A stretch of 64,000 nt of DNA from Mucilaginibacter lappiensis (GTDB taxonomy: Bacteria > Bacteroidota > Bacteroidia > Sphingobacteriales > Sphingobacteriaceae), in NCBI RefSeq assembly GCF_900155965.1, contig NZ_FTMG01000006.1, positions 248,001 through 312,000 on the forward strand. Direction: 5' to 3'. This document shows positions 26,483 through 34,515 of the stretch, one piece after another. Position numbers and translations under genes: made by a program. The stretch's first letter is position 1, and each line of letters starts with the position of its first letter. The notes under the pieces were generated by a model. That model saw only the letters and a list, made by a program, of their open reading frames with translations, was not told the origin of the DNA and ran no database searches.

Positions 26483-27457
26483 ATGCCTGAATTTAAAATA
26501 CAACACATCACCCGCTATACTTACGAAAGCCTGGTGCGCGACAGCGCCAACCAGATCATTCTTTTCCCCATAAAAGATGAATACCAGGATGTAATAAAGC
26601 AGGAACTGCACATCACCGGCAACCCGGTTGTTGACACCCATATTGACTATTACGGCAACGAAGTAGGCAGTTTTACCTATAGCGAACAGCATTCCCAGCT
26701 AACCATAAACTCCAAGCTCGATGTAATTACCCGCCAGCGCCCATTGCCCGTGAATGATATTTTCCCCGAACAGCAATGGGAAGATCTGAAACGCCTGCAA
26801 TACAGGGTACCCTATATTGATTTTTTAAAGCAGGAATATTTTGAGGGCCTGCCCGAGCTGCAGGTTATTGTTGAACAGGAACGATCAAAGGACGATACGC
26901 CTTACCGGATAGCGCTCCGCTTTTGCAATTATGTATACCAAAACTTCGACTATATTAAAGGCGTTACCACTGTTGAAACCACGCTCGACGAGGTATGGAA
27001 ATTAAAGGCCGGTGTTTGCCAGGATTTTGCCCATATTTTAATGGTGATGCTTCGCCTGCTCAAAATACCGGCACGCTATGTAAGTGGTTATATATGCACC
27101 CACAGCAGCTCCATGCGTGGTGAAGGCGCCACCCACGCCTGGGCCGAGGCTTATATCCCGGATTATGGTTGGCTGGGTATCGACCCTACCAATAATTGTA
27201 TAGCTAATGAAACCCATGTACGCCTGGCCGTTGGCCGCAGCTTCCCGGATTGCTCACCGGTAAAAGGTGTTTACAAAGGATCATCGGGGCATAAGCTGGA
27301 GGTTTCTGTAACGGTTGATGATGAAAATTCTCCGGCTTACGATAATAACGCTATCCATGAAACCGCCCCGCTGCAACCAGTAACGGAGTACACCAAAAAC
27401 AGCTATCAACGGCATATGGAAATCATTCAACAGCAACAACAGCAGCAACAGCAATGA
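26483..27457 (+). CDS. Transglutaminase-like cysteine peptidase with poly-Gln tail
   Basis: ATG 26483 is the likely start (MPEFKIQHITRYTYE); a TTG 9 bp earlier is less likely. The 324-residue protein has the bacterial transglutaminase N-terminal beta domain (1-85) and a papain-like core with the catalytic Cys in LKAGVCQDFAH, His in GATHAWAEAYIPDYGW and Asp in GIDPTNN. The C-terminus ends in nine consecutive Gln encoded by mixed CAA/CAG codons. It probably cuts or transfers amide bonds made by the CP-ATP-grasp enzyme. Confidence 0.93.
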   Translation: MPEFKIQHITRYTYESLVRDSANQIILFPIKDEYQDVIKQELHITGNPVVDTHIDYYGNEVGSFTYSEQHSQLTINSKLDVITRQRPLPVNDIFPEQQWEDLKRLQYRVPYIDFLKQEYFEGLPELQVIVEQERSKDDTPYRIALRFCNYVYQNFDYIKGVTTVETTLDEVWKLKAGVCQDFAHILMVMLRLLKIPARYVSGYICTHSSSMRGEGATHAWAEAYIPDYGWLGIDPTNNCIANETHVRLAVGRSFPDCSPVKGVYKGSSGHKLEVSVTVDDENSPAYDNNAIHETAPLQPVTEYTKNSYQRHMEIIQQQQQQQQQ

Positions 27458-27501
27458 TGTGCGGATGTGCAGATGTGTGGATATCTGCACATCCGCACAT
27501 C
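27456..27501. repeat. GTGCAGATG-family perfect hairpin
   Basis: Perfect 19-bp arms (GATGTGCGGATGTGCAGAT at 27456-27474 and its complement at 27483-27501) around an 8-base loop. The left arm begins inside the TGA stop of the transglutaminase gene. It sits between convergent genes and could stop transcription from both sides. Confidence 0.92.
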
Positions 27502-27508
27502 TACAAGC

Positions 27509-28027
27509 TTAAACTTTTTTAATAGCCGCCATCAGTACAGGGATTGTTGGCACCCTTGGATATGTCTGGGATAATTTGCCATCACGGTCATAAATAGCGA
27601 TAAAGGGTGTTTGTCCTATCTTATAATATTTTTGTACTAAATAAGTATATCCCTCTGTACCTATAGTTATGTTATGATATTGGGCCAAGTCAAAATCTCG
27701 CTGAAAAACCTGTATTGCCTTTAGCCTGAGCACAGCAGAGATCATAACTATCTGTATATCTTTAAGATTTTTTAATTGCGGCTTCAGGTCATACATCAAG
27801 TGCTGGCAATGACCGCAGTCTGGCATAAAATAAATAATCATTACAGGTTTATTCTTTTTTAGGTTGGCCGGCGTAACATAGACGCTATCAGTTGTTAGTA
27901 TGTGATAAGGAGGTATCCCCGTATTAGGGGAAATAGTTTGAGCCTTTACCTGTGAGTTATTACCCGCAATGAAAGCCACAATACCTAAGTATGCGAATAG
28001 AACTTGAATAATTTTTTTATGTTTCAT
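27509..28027 (-). CDS. Periplasmic thioredoxin-like protein
   Basis: ATG 28027 (MKHKKIIQ) is preferred over an upstream ATG at 28060, because it gives a clean signal peptide cleaved near VKAQ. The 172-residue product has a TlpA-like thioredoxin fold with redox motif PDCGHC, and the cis-Pro region GQTPFIAIYD. It would work on disulfides outside the cytoplasm. It lies 83 bp downstream of the double-glycine-leader peptide gene on the same strand and may act on that peptide. Confidence 0.85.
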   Translation of the reverse strand: MKHKKIIQVLFAYLGIVAFIAGNNSQVKAQTISPNTGIPPYHILTTDSVYVTPANLKKNKPVMIIYFMPDCGHCQHLMYDLKPQLKNLKDIQIVMISAVLRLKAIQVFQRDFDLAQYHNITIGTEGYTYLVQKYYKIGQTPFIAIYDRDGKLSQTYPRVPTIPVLMAAIKKV

Positions 28028-28110
28028 ATGATTAAAAGTGCAAATAACTTTAACGCACATTAGTTAAAGTTATTTGCAAAGGGTTGAGAAATCTAAAAAT
28101 TTGATTTAAT

Positions 28111-28401
28111 TTAAAAAGGTCCAGTTATCATAGATTCCGATGGGACTTTACAGGCTACCTGAATCATCTCCAGGCAATTAGCAGTCGCCTCACTTCTATT
28201 ATCTGCATAGAGCCCCCAACTATCCCCTGAGTTTGTACGACAAACGTACAGACCCGGACCGTCACCACCGCCGCCGCCGCCCCCATCATTATTGGGGAAT
28301 GGCATTTTTAAGTCTCCTCCTAAAACATCTTTCAATTGCGATCTGGTAAGCATTATTCCATTAGAACTAAGAGGAATGTCTTTTAATTTAGATTTTTTCA
28401 T
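28111..28401 (-). CDS. Double-glycine-leader peptide, putative secreted natural-product precursor
   Basis: A 96-residue peptide. The leader (1-29) ends in LTRSQLKDVLGG, the pattern of peptides cut after Gly-Gly by C39-peptidase ABC exporters, and resembles the Bacteroidota GG-leader precursor families. The predicted core (30-96) has seven consecutive Gly at 40-46, then VCRTNSGDSWGLYADN, with Cys54, Cys76 and Cys84. No modifying enzyme or exporter is adjacent; a periplasmic thioredoxin-like gene follows. It could be a bacteriocin-like or signalling peptide. Confidence 0.7.
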   Translation of the reverse strand: MKKSKLKDIPLSSNGIMLTRSQLKDVLGGDLKMPFPNNDGGGGGGGDGPGLYVCRTNSGDSWGLYADNRSEATANCLEMIQVACKVPSESMITGPF

Positions 28402-28520
28402 GTTAAAAAAATTTTATTATTTAATTTATTTTTAAATATAAATATATTAAAAAATAAACCTCTATGCGTATAAAGAATATTAGCTGAAATTGATGAGGTT
28501 AATCAACTTTGTTAATATTT

Positions 28521-29540
28521 TTAACTTTCCAGCAATTCCAGCTGCCAGGCTATCTGCTCTTCGGTTATAGGGAACAACGCGTTTTCCCGCACGGTATGAT
28601 AAACCGCGTCAAATAAACCATTATAATTACCCTTGTCTGACGCAATCCATTCTACGGATTTCTGATTATCCACCCCCATCAGTACCAATTTACCTTCGCT
28701 GCCTTCGGGTTCAATACCAAAACCCGCGTCGGTTGGCTTCATCCCCGCATCCAGCTGCGCCTCTTGTACATCGGTACGCAGCTTCACAAAGCTACCCAGC
28801 GTTCCGTGGATCACAAAGCCAGGCAATTGCTCAGCTATCAGCAAACCGGAGGTTAAGTACACATTGAGCTGATTAGGGTACGACAGGTGGATATTAAAAT
28901 AATCATCAACCTGCGAACCGGGCCGGTGCGAGGCTGTTGTTTTTACATAGCTCAACGGCTTGCCAAATATGCTGATGGCATTATCCACCAGGTGCGCGCC
29001 CAAATCGTAAGTAAGCCCATTACCAGGAGTATCTTTAGTCTCTTTAAATACCTTAGCTCCAATTGGCATACGGTACCTGTCCAGCCTGAAATGTACTTCG
29101 ATGAGTTCGCCCAGGCGACCGCTCTCAATTACTTTTTTTACCGATATAAAGCCACTATCATAACGGCGGTTCTGATAGATCATCACCTTCAGATTGAACT
29201 TTTTACCCAGGTCGAACAAAGTTTTCACCTCTGCCGAAGTTACTGCAGCCGGCTTTTCTATCAGTACATGCTTACCCCCGTTTAGGGCTTGTACGGCATA
29301 GTCAAAGTGGGTATTGTTGGGTGTATTTACGATGATCAGTTCAATTTCGGCATCGTTCAGCAGTTCATCGGTAGTATTATAACTGATCACCTCAGGATAA
29401 ACCTTTCCGGCCTTTTTTTCGTGGCGTTCTACCACCGCTTTAAAGGTGAAACCCGGGTTGGTGGTTAAAAATGGCGCGTGAAATATCCGGCCCGACATGC
29501 CGTAGGCCATAAGGCCCGTTACGATTGGTTTTGATGACAT
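28521..29540 (-). CDS. Gfo/Idh/MocA-family oxidoreductase
   Basis: ATG 29540 (MSSKPIVTGLMAYG) is the likely start. The 339-residue protein has the NAD(P)-binding Rossmann fold at the N-terminus (GLMAYGMSGRIFHAPFL) and the family's catalytic EKP (HVLIEKPAAVT, near residue 93) and a later GLTYDLGAHLVD. Such enzymes oxidise or reduce sugars and cyclitols. It stands alone, and the substrate is not indicated. Confidence 0.92.
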   Translation of the reverse strand: MSSKPIVTGLMAYGMSGRIFHAPFLTTNPGFTFKAVVERHEKKAGKVYPEVISYNTTDELLNDAEIELIIVNTPNNTHFDYAVQALNGGKHVLIEKPAAVTSAEVKTLFDLGKKFNLKVMIYQNRRYDSGFISVKKVIESGRLGELIEVHFRLDRYRMPIGAKVFKETKDTPGNGLTYDLGAHLVDNAISIFGKPLSYVKTTASHRPGSQVDDYFNIHLSYPNQLNVYLTSGLLIAEQLPGFVIHGTLGSFVKLRTDVQEAQLDAGMKPTDAGFGIEPEGSEGKLVLMGVDNQKSVEWIASDKGNYNGLFDAVYHTVRENALFPITEEQIAWQLELLES

Positions 29541-30080
29541 AGATAGATAATTATTCCGAGCCGAAAGTTCCAAGCCGAAGGCCGAAAGCTTTGCTTATTT
29601 ATTTTTTAGTGTTATTATAAAAATCAAACAACGTGTATCTCAAAAATACTTTTTAAACCTCAATTTTTAACAAATTTCTGGTCGAAAACAGCATAAAAAC
29701 ATCTCAAAATTCGCTCAAAACCATCGATTTTAACATTTTTTAACAAATTTTAACGCGGTTTTAACGTGTTTCAAAAACCTTAAAAAGTATTAGATTATTG
29801 AAAATCAATAAAATACATTACAAACGGTCGATTTTTGAGCCTTTTTATTCCTTTAACCAAACAGCCCTGCTTACATTTTTCAAAGCAAGCAGGGCCGTGG
29901 AGGTGATACACCTAAAGATACGATCTTTTAAAGCTAAATCCTAAGGTTTTAATCACTAAATTCTAAGTTCTAAATCCTAATTTTTAAAACCCAAACTTTA
30001 AATTCGAACCCGAGCACCCGAAATCGAAACAAATCCGAAATCATCTGTACATCTGTAATTTGCACATCCGCACATCTATA
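29541..30080. other. Repeat-rich gap of 540 bp without genes
   Basis: From left to right: a short GCCGAAAGC-type repeat (about 29559-29592); a low-complexity tract with several TTTTTAACAAATTTT-like phrases (29650-29770); a perfect 9-bp hairpin GCCCTGCTT/AAGCAGGGC (29864-29872 with 29887-29895) without a T tract; TAAATCCTAA-type and ACCCGAAATCG-type repeat remnants (29930-30040); and a GTGCAGATG-family fragment (30043-30078). No open frame looks coding. Confidence 0.7.
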
Positions 30081-30665
30081 TTATTTCATTCCTTTTTTAA
30101 TGGCTTCTATTTCGGTCAGGTGACCTTTTATAACCGGCAAGGTACTGGTTGCAAACGCTTTCAGGTCGGCATCTTTGCAGTTTTTAGCCGCATCCTCAAA
30201 CATCGCGATGGTTTTTTTGTGCCCATCAACCATGGCATCTACATAAGCCTTATCAAAATCGGTTGTTGATTTGGCCGAAAGATCTGCCAGTTCCTTTTTC
30301 TTGTCTTCGCTTGGTTCGGCAGGCAGGGTAATGTTCTTGGTTTTCGCGATAGTAGCTAACTCCTCATTGGCTTTGCTATGATCTTTTACCATCATCTCGG
30401 CAAATTTTTTCACTTGCGGATTAATGGCTTTTTGTTCTGCCACTTTGGCTACTGCAACTTCGGCCATACCGCCGTTGGCAGCATCAGTGGCAAATTTAGC
30501 GTCATCCTTATCAACCGCGATGCCTGTAGCACCGGTTGTGGTGGTATCCTTAGTATGATTTGCGCTGTCTGCACTTTCTTTACTGTCTGTCTTCGCGCCA
30601 TTATTACAAGCCTGGAACATCCATGCCGATAGCACAACCATCATTATTAAACTTAACTTTTTCAT
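30081..30665 (-). CDS. DUF4142-domain lipoprotein
   Basis: 194 residues with a lipobox signal sequence (MFQACNNG). After a low-complexity Thr/Asp/Ala linker, residues 55-190 are a helical DUF4142 domain (NGGMAEVAVAKVAEQKA, FAEMMVKDHSKANEEL, DKAYVDAMVDGHKKTI). It is a ferritin-like predicted bundle located in the periplasm; function unknown, often linked to envelope stress. Confidence 0.88.
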   Translation of the reverse strand: MKKLSLIMMVVLSAWMFQACNNGAKTDSKESADSANHTKDTTTTGATGIAVDKDDAKFATDAANGGMAEVAVAKVAEQKAINPQVKKFAEMMVKDHSKANEELATIAKTKNITLPAEPSEDKKKELADLSAKSTTDFDKAYVDAMVDGHKKTIAMFEDAAKNCKDADLKAFATSTLPVIKGHLTEIEAIKKGMK

Positions 30666-30760
30666 AGGTGAGTGTTTATATTGTTTTTATAGTAACAGTT
30701 TTCACTCAGATAAGTTTCATTTTCTTATTTGTAAATTTTTTTACCTTTTAATATTGCGGA

Positions 30761-31804
30761 TTATTTAAACTGGAGATATCTATCAAAGAAAGGGAGCACT
30801 TCTGTGTAGACTCTTCCATCTATACCCGCCAATTGATCTATATGCCCACCTCTGTACTCTTCAGCAAAATGGCTTACGCCATATCTTTCCAAAACCTTGC
30901 TGAACTCTGTGCAGGTTAGTGGTATATGCCTTCCTTCATCATTTCTCCCCCAATCAAACTTAATGGCGTTCATGCTTTTCAAAGCCTTCAAATGGCCCAG
31001 GATCATTTGAGTGGGTAAATTGACATTCCAACGCGCAATCACAGCCGTATCCACAATCATATCATCGTTAATATAATTTGCAGGCATATCTGCATAAAAT
31101 GGTGGTTTGTTGATATCTGGCGAAAAGCTGCGGGCCAAATCCACCATCAGTGTTGCCGGAAAACTTTTAAATATATCATGTTCAGATTTTGCACCTGCAA
31201 TCTCTTCAAAAGCTTCACTGCTGGTATTGTTTCCATCCGACCAATTTAAAACTGCCGGACTCATGGCGTATACAGCACCAAATACATCGGGATAAAGCAT
31301 AGATAATTTTAATGCACCGTGCCCTCCCATCGAGATGCCTGCTATTCCACGACTATCCCGATTGGCTATGGTTTTGAAGTTGTGATCTATAAAGTTAACC
31401 ACATCTTTTCCTATAAAATCGGCCCAATTACCATTTAAACTGGAATTGGTATAAAAGCTACCTTTATAACGGGTGTTACTATTAGGTAATACAATGATAC
31501 ACGGCCGTATGTGATTGGTATTTAGTGCGGTATCCATTAACTTATCCAGTTTAAGGAACGCTAATGTCGAGGTATCCGTTCCGGTATATCCATGTAAAAA
31601 GTAAATCACAGGATATTTTTTCCCATCCTGATTATATCCCGGAGGCAAATAAATGGTGACACTTCTTAGGGAATCTTCCCCGGCCGGGTTACCTTTGAGT
31701 GATTGCGAAAGAAGTTTCATAACCACTACCCTTCCTTCCGGCACTTTCTGGCCGAAGGAAGTAGAGGCTATACATATCATTAAAGCTATAAGGAGAGATT
31801 TCAT
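30761..31804 (-). CDS. Secreted esterase of the esterase-D/feruloyl-esterase group
   Basis: 347 residues with a signal peptide cleaved near SFGQ. It has the alpha/beta-hydrolase layout: PVIYFLHGYTGT (oxyanion region, near 65-76), nucleophile in GISMGGHGAL (near 155), and a C-terminal acid/His region (EYRGGHIDQ). The long insertion after the nucleophile resembles the carbohydrate-esterase family. It probably removes acyl groups from sugars or other esters outside the cytoplasm. Confidence 0.85.
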   Translation of the reverse strand: MKSLLIALMICIASTSFGQKVPEGRVVVMKLLSQSLKGNPAGEDSLRSVTIYLPPGYNQDGKKYPVIYFLHGYTGTDTSTLAFLKLDKLMDTALNTNHIRPCIIVLPNSNTRYKGSFYTNSSLNGNWADFIGKDVVNFIDHNFKTIANRDSRGIAGISMGGHGALKLSMLYPDVFGAVYAMSPAVLNWSDGNNTSSEAFEEIAGAKSEHDIFKSFPATLMVDLARSFSPDINKPPFYADMPANYINDDMIVDTAVIARWNVNLPTQMILGHLKALKSMNAIKFDWGRNDEGRHIPLTCTEFSKVLERYGVSHFAEEYRGGHIDQLAGIDGRVYTEVLPFFDRYLQFK

Positions 31805-31894
31805 CTTACAACAAAGCTAAGCTTTTACCTTATCAGGCTCTCTTTCTGATAGTGAAACTATTGAAAAAAACGTCCCCTCAAGGTCGCCTGCAAG

Positions 31895-32175
31895 TTTAAG
31901 TTAACCCATAAAATTGATCAACTTGAAATTTCAACGGGAGGCACCTACGGAGCCAAAGAACGTGCTTTTTTAGAGCTATAAACAGGTGGCCCCGCTGGGG
32001 CCAGCAATGCTTTATACTATAATCAGTATACCTGGAGTACCATTCGGCCTCAGAGAGGCCACCTGTTTATAGATAAAATCTAAAGAAATACCGGACTCCT
32101 GCGGAGTCTCCTGATCCTGAACTTGCCTTCCGGGGACTCTTTAGTTCATATTTAGATTTTATGGGTTAACTTAAA
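31895..32175. repeat. Nested inverted-repeat element, 281 bp, MITE-like
   Basis: Perfect 20-bp outer arms (TTTAAGTTAACCCATAAAAT and its complement) at 31895-31914 and 32156-32175 enclose perfect 16-bp inner arms (CTATAAACAGGTGGCC and complement) at 31976-31991 and 32057-32072. No open frame inside is convincing. Confidence 0.88.
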
Positions 32176-32195
32176 TCTCCGAGAGACCCTGGGTA

Positions 32196-32246
32196 GACAA
32201 AAGTCGGAGATTGCCACGTCGTTCCTCCTCGCAGCAATGACGCGTG
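32196..32246. repeat. GTCATTGC..GAGGAGGAACGAC repeat, copy 1
   Basis: Contains GGAGATTGCCACGTCGTTCC and CGCAGCAATGACG, the reverse orientation of the common Bacteroidota repeat that also appears at 34165-34212. It lies in the 31805-32761 gap, which carries no gene. Confidence 0.75.
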
Positions 32247-32390
32247 GAGGAACGAAATTATTTAACATTAAATATTGTCATTGTTTTTAATTCCCTCCAC
32301 GGGAGAGGCGTGTTGGGTAGGTGTAATGGCTGGGAGGGGTTTATACGCGCAGTAATTATCCTATTCCATAAACCCCTTCCTCCCCTTCCC

Positions 32391-32566
32391 GCAATGTCAT
32401 TAAGTTAAGCACATATAGCCCCACCTAAATCCTCCCCGGTAGGGAGGACTTTAAAAAATTGAAGCTAAGTCTCCCCTTCCGGGGGAGATTTACATGAGGG
32501 CTTCGCCGTTTAGAGGGGGCTTTTGCGGAATTGCTTTTGCGTTTCCCCTTAACTTAATGACATTGC
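32391..32566. repeat. MITE-like element with perfect 19-bp terminal repeats
   Basis: GCAATGTCATTAAGTTAAG at 32391-32409 and its exact complement at 32548-32566 enclose a copy of the CT-rich repeat family. The same terminal sequence, with a different interior, bounds 62755-62938. No transposase frame is present. Confidence 0.88.
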
Positions 32567-32712
32567 CCCTCCCCGAGGGAAGGAATCGCACGGGGCCTTG
32601 GCTTTTGACCGGGATGACTGGCTTTTCGACCTCTACCGGTGCTATCTTTTTGTTCCCTTCTCAAGAGGGGAATCGAACGAGGGCTTTTCCGCATATTTAG
32701 CTTTAAACCCAA

Positions 32713-32742
32713 AAAGGCCGTCATGCAAGCATGGCGGCCTTT
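32713..32742 (-). terminator. Terminator of the aminotransferase gene
   Basis: On the minus strand AAAGGCCGCCATG pairs with CATGACGGCCTTT (one wobble) and runs into five T. It is 20 bp past the stop of the 32762-34021 gene. Confidence 0.88.
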
Positions 32743-32761
32743 GTAAACATATAAATGAAAA

Positions 32762-34021
32762 TTATTTCAACTTTGCTAAAGCAGCTTTAACACGTGGTAT
32801 CAACTGTTGGATATCTTCCAGGGTGCTGGCACCTACTGAGGCACGGAACCAGTTTACTTCATCGCCGGTACCAAAGGCAGAAAACGGCACGAAGGCTACT
32901 TTTGCTTCTTTGATAAGGTAAAAGTTAATATCGGCCGAGTCTTTCAATACGGTTCCATCGGGAGTGGTTTTTCCGGCGTAGTCAATTTTCAGCGTTAGAT
33001 AGATAGCACCCATCGGTTGGATAGAATCGACCTGGAAACCTTCGGCTTTTAATGCCTGGAAACCTTCGTGCAGCGTATTCAAGCTAGCTTGGATTTTTGC
33101 TTTGATATCTGTCAGGTAAGTATCAACCGCAGCTTCATTGGTAATAAAGCTGGCCATAGCCACCTGCTCGGCTTTGGGCGACCATGCCCCCATGTGCCCC
33201 ACAATCGCTTTCATATTATCAATAACGTGGGCTGGACCAAAGCCCCAGCCTACCCTTACACCGGTTGAGGCGAAACATTTGGATGCACCATCGATAAATA
33301 TGGTATAATCTTTCAATTCCGGGCGCAATGTAACCGGATCAAAATGCTCGAAGCTTCCAAAGGTAAGTTGCGAATAAATCTGATCGTACATCAGGTACAG
33401 CGGTTTTTCGCCGGCCGCACGACTTTTATTTTCGGCAATAACCAGGTCGCAAATTTCTTCGAGGTCCTTTTTGCCGAACATGGTACCTGTTGGATTTAAT
33501 GGCGAGCATAAAGCCAGTAATGCCGCGCCTTTTAAATGCGGACGGATCTCATCGGCTGTAGGCATAAAGTTATTTTCGGCCCTGGTAGGTATCATGATGG
33601 CTTCGGCGCCCAACAAATCGCTGTAGTGGTTATTGTTCCATGATGGTAAAGGGAATACTACCTTTTCGCCGGGGTTAACAACCGCCAGAAAAGTAGAATA
33701 GATCAACGGACGTGAACCGCCGGAGATCAGTATTTCATTATTGGCCGAGTAATCTAAATTAAAACTCTTCTTTAAAAACGCAGAAACACTTTGACGCAAA
33801 CTAAGCATACCATCGGCCGGTGGGTAGTTGGTTTGGTTTTGGTTATATGCCGCTACAATACCGTCCTTCAGTTCGGTTGGGATGGGATAAATGTTGGAGT
33901 CAAAATCGCCGATGGTTAAATTAGCAATATTTTGGCCTTGTCTTTTCAATTCGTTTATCTCGCCTGCTATCTTGATGATCTCAGAGCCGCGCAGATTTTG
34001 AGCTAATACGGAAATACTCAT
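32762..34021 (-). CDS. Class I/II pyridoxal-phosphate aminotransferase
   Basis: 419 residues of the fold-type I aspartate-aminotransferase group: PSWNNNHY binding the cofactor ring, CSPLNPTGT with the substrate-orienting Asn (near 174-180), YDQIYSQL, and the Schiff-base Lys248 in DGASKCFASTGVRVGWG. The final Arg that binds the substrate carboxylate is in WFRASVGAS. It probably transfers amino groups among common amino acids; the exact substrate cannot be read from sequence. It stands alone with its own terminator. Confidence 0.93.
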   Translation of the reverse strand: MSISVLAQNLRGSEIIKIAGEINELKRQGQNIANLTIGDFDSNIYPIPTELKDGIVAAYNQNQTNYPPADGMLSLRQSVSAFLKKSFNLDYSANNEILISGGSRPLIYSTFLAVVNPGEKVVFPLPSWNNNHYSDLLGAEAIMIPTRAENNFMPTADEIRPHLKGAALLALCSPLNPTGTMFGKKDLEEICDLVIAENKSRAAGEKPLYLMYDQIYSQLTFGSFEHFDPVTLRPELKDYTIFIDGASKCFASTGVRVGWGFGPAHVIDNMKAIVGHMGAWSPKAEQVAMASFITNEAAVDTYLTDIKAKIQASLNTLHEGFQALKAEGFQVDSIQPMGAIYLTLKIDYAGKTTPDGTVLKDSADINFYLIKEAKVAFVPFSAFGTGDEVNWFRASVGASTLEDIQQLIPRVKAALAKLK

Positions 34022-34164
34022 GGAAATATGAATTTTATGAGCGGCAAATATACGGGGAAAAGCCGAAAGCGAAAGGCCTCAAATAAGCCTAAAGCTTAAG
34101 GCAGAAAGCGGAAAGCCCAAATTTGGTGATGAGACTCACCCGATCTGGGTTACATATTTCCTAT

Positions 34165-34212
34165 ATGTCATTGCGAGGAGGCACGACGAAGCAATCTCCT
34201 CGCGTTCTTACG
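34165..34212. repeat. GTCATTGCGAGGAGGCACGAC repeat, copy 2
   Basis: The phrase GTCATTGCGAGGAGGCACGA followed by CGAAGCAATCTCC. This is a widespread Bacteroidota intergenic repeat. Frames across it give the familiar spurious SLRGGTTKQSPR translation. Confidence 0.85.
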
Positions 34213-34321
34213 AACAGGAATAGCTACGAGATTATTAATATCGTTAATCGTTTTTTTAAGGCATTAATGAGCTCCCTCCGGTCGGTTATCCGCGCTACGC
34301 TCAATGACATGGTTTTGTTTG

Positions 34322-34380
34322 CGCTTCGCTGGACATCCCTCTTTCCGCCGCGGGCTAAGAGAGGGATGTCCAGCGAAGCG
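34322..34380. repeat. Perfect 21-bp inverted repeat
   Basis: Arms at 34322-34342 (beginning CGCTTCGCTGGACATCCC) and 34360-34380 are exact complements around a 17-base GC-rich loop. The repeat lies in the 34022-34515 gap, which has no gene. Confidence 0.9.
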
Positions 34381-34449
34381 TAGACAGGGTGAGTCGATTA
34401 TACGCCAGGCATACGGAGAGGCGCCTAAAGCAGAAAGCTATAAAACAAA

Positions 34450-34490
34450 AAAGCGAAAAGTAAACATCCGGAGACTTCACTTTTCGCTTT
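34450..34490. repeat. AAAGCGAAAAGT hairpin, AAAGC-family repeat
   Basis: Twelve-base arms AAAGCGAAAAGT and ACTTTTCGCTTT around a 17-base loop, set in wider AAAGCC/GGCTTT repetition (34425-34515) that runs to the stop of the desaturase gene. A related tract is at 34058-34118. It may serve as the desaturase terminator. Confidence 0.75.
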
Positions 34491-34515
34491 AAGCTTTTTG
34501 CCTTTGGCTTTTAGC

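Noticed and set aside
28262..28290. CCGCCGCCGCC run as a microsatellite
   Set aside because: It encodes the Gly run of the GG-leader peptide and lies within a coherent reading frame.
31895..32566. Insertion sequences
   Set aside because: The elements have terminal inverted repeats but no transposase frame, so I list them as MITE-like repeats only.
32494..32921. Open frames over the 32.5-32.9 kb region
   Set aside because: They cross repeat elements, a terminator and the end of the aminotransferase gene on the other strand.
34123..34492. Open frames over the 34.1-34.5 kb gap
   Set aside because: The translation (SLRGGTTKQSPR) is the known product of reading through a common intergenic repeat; no start or composition support.
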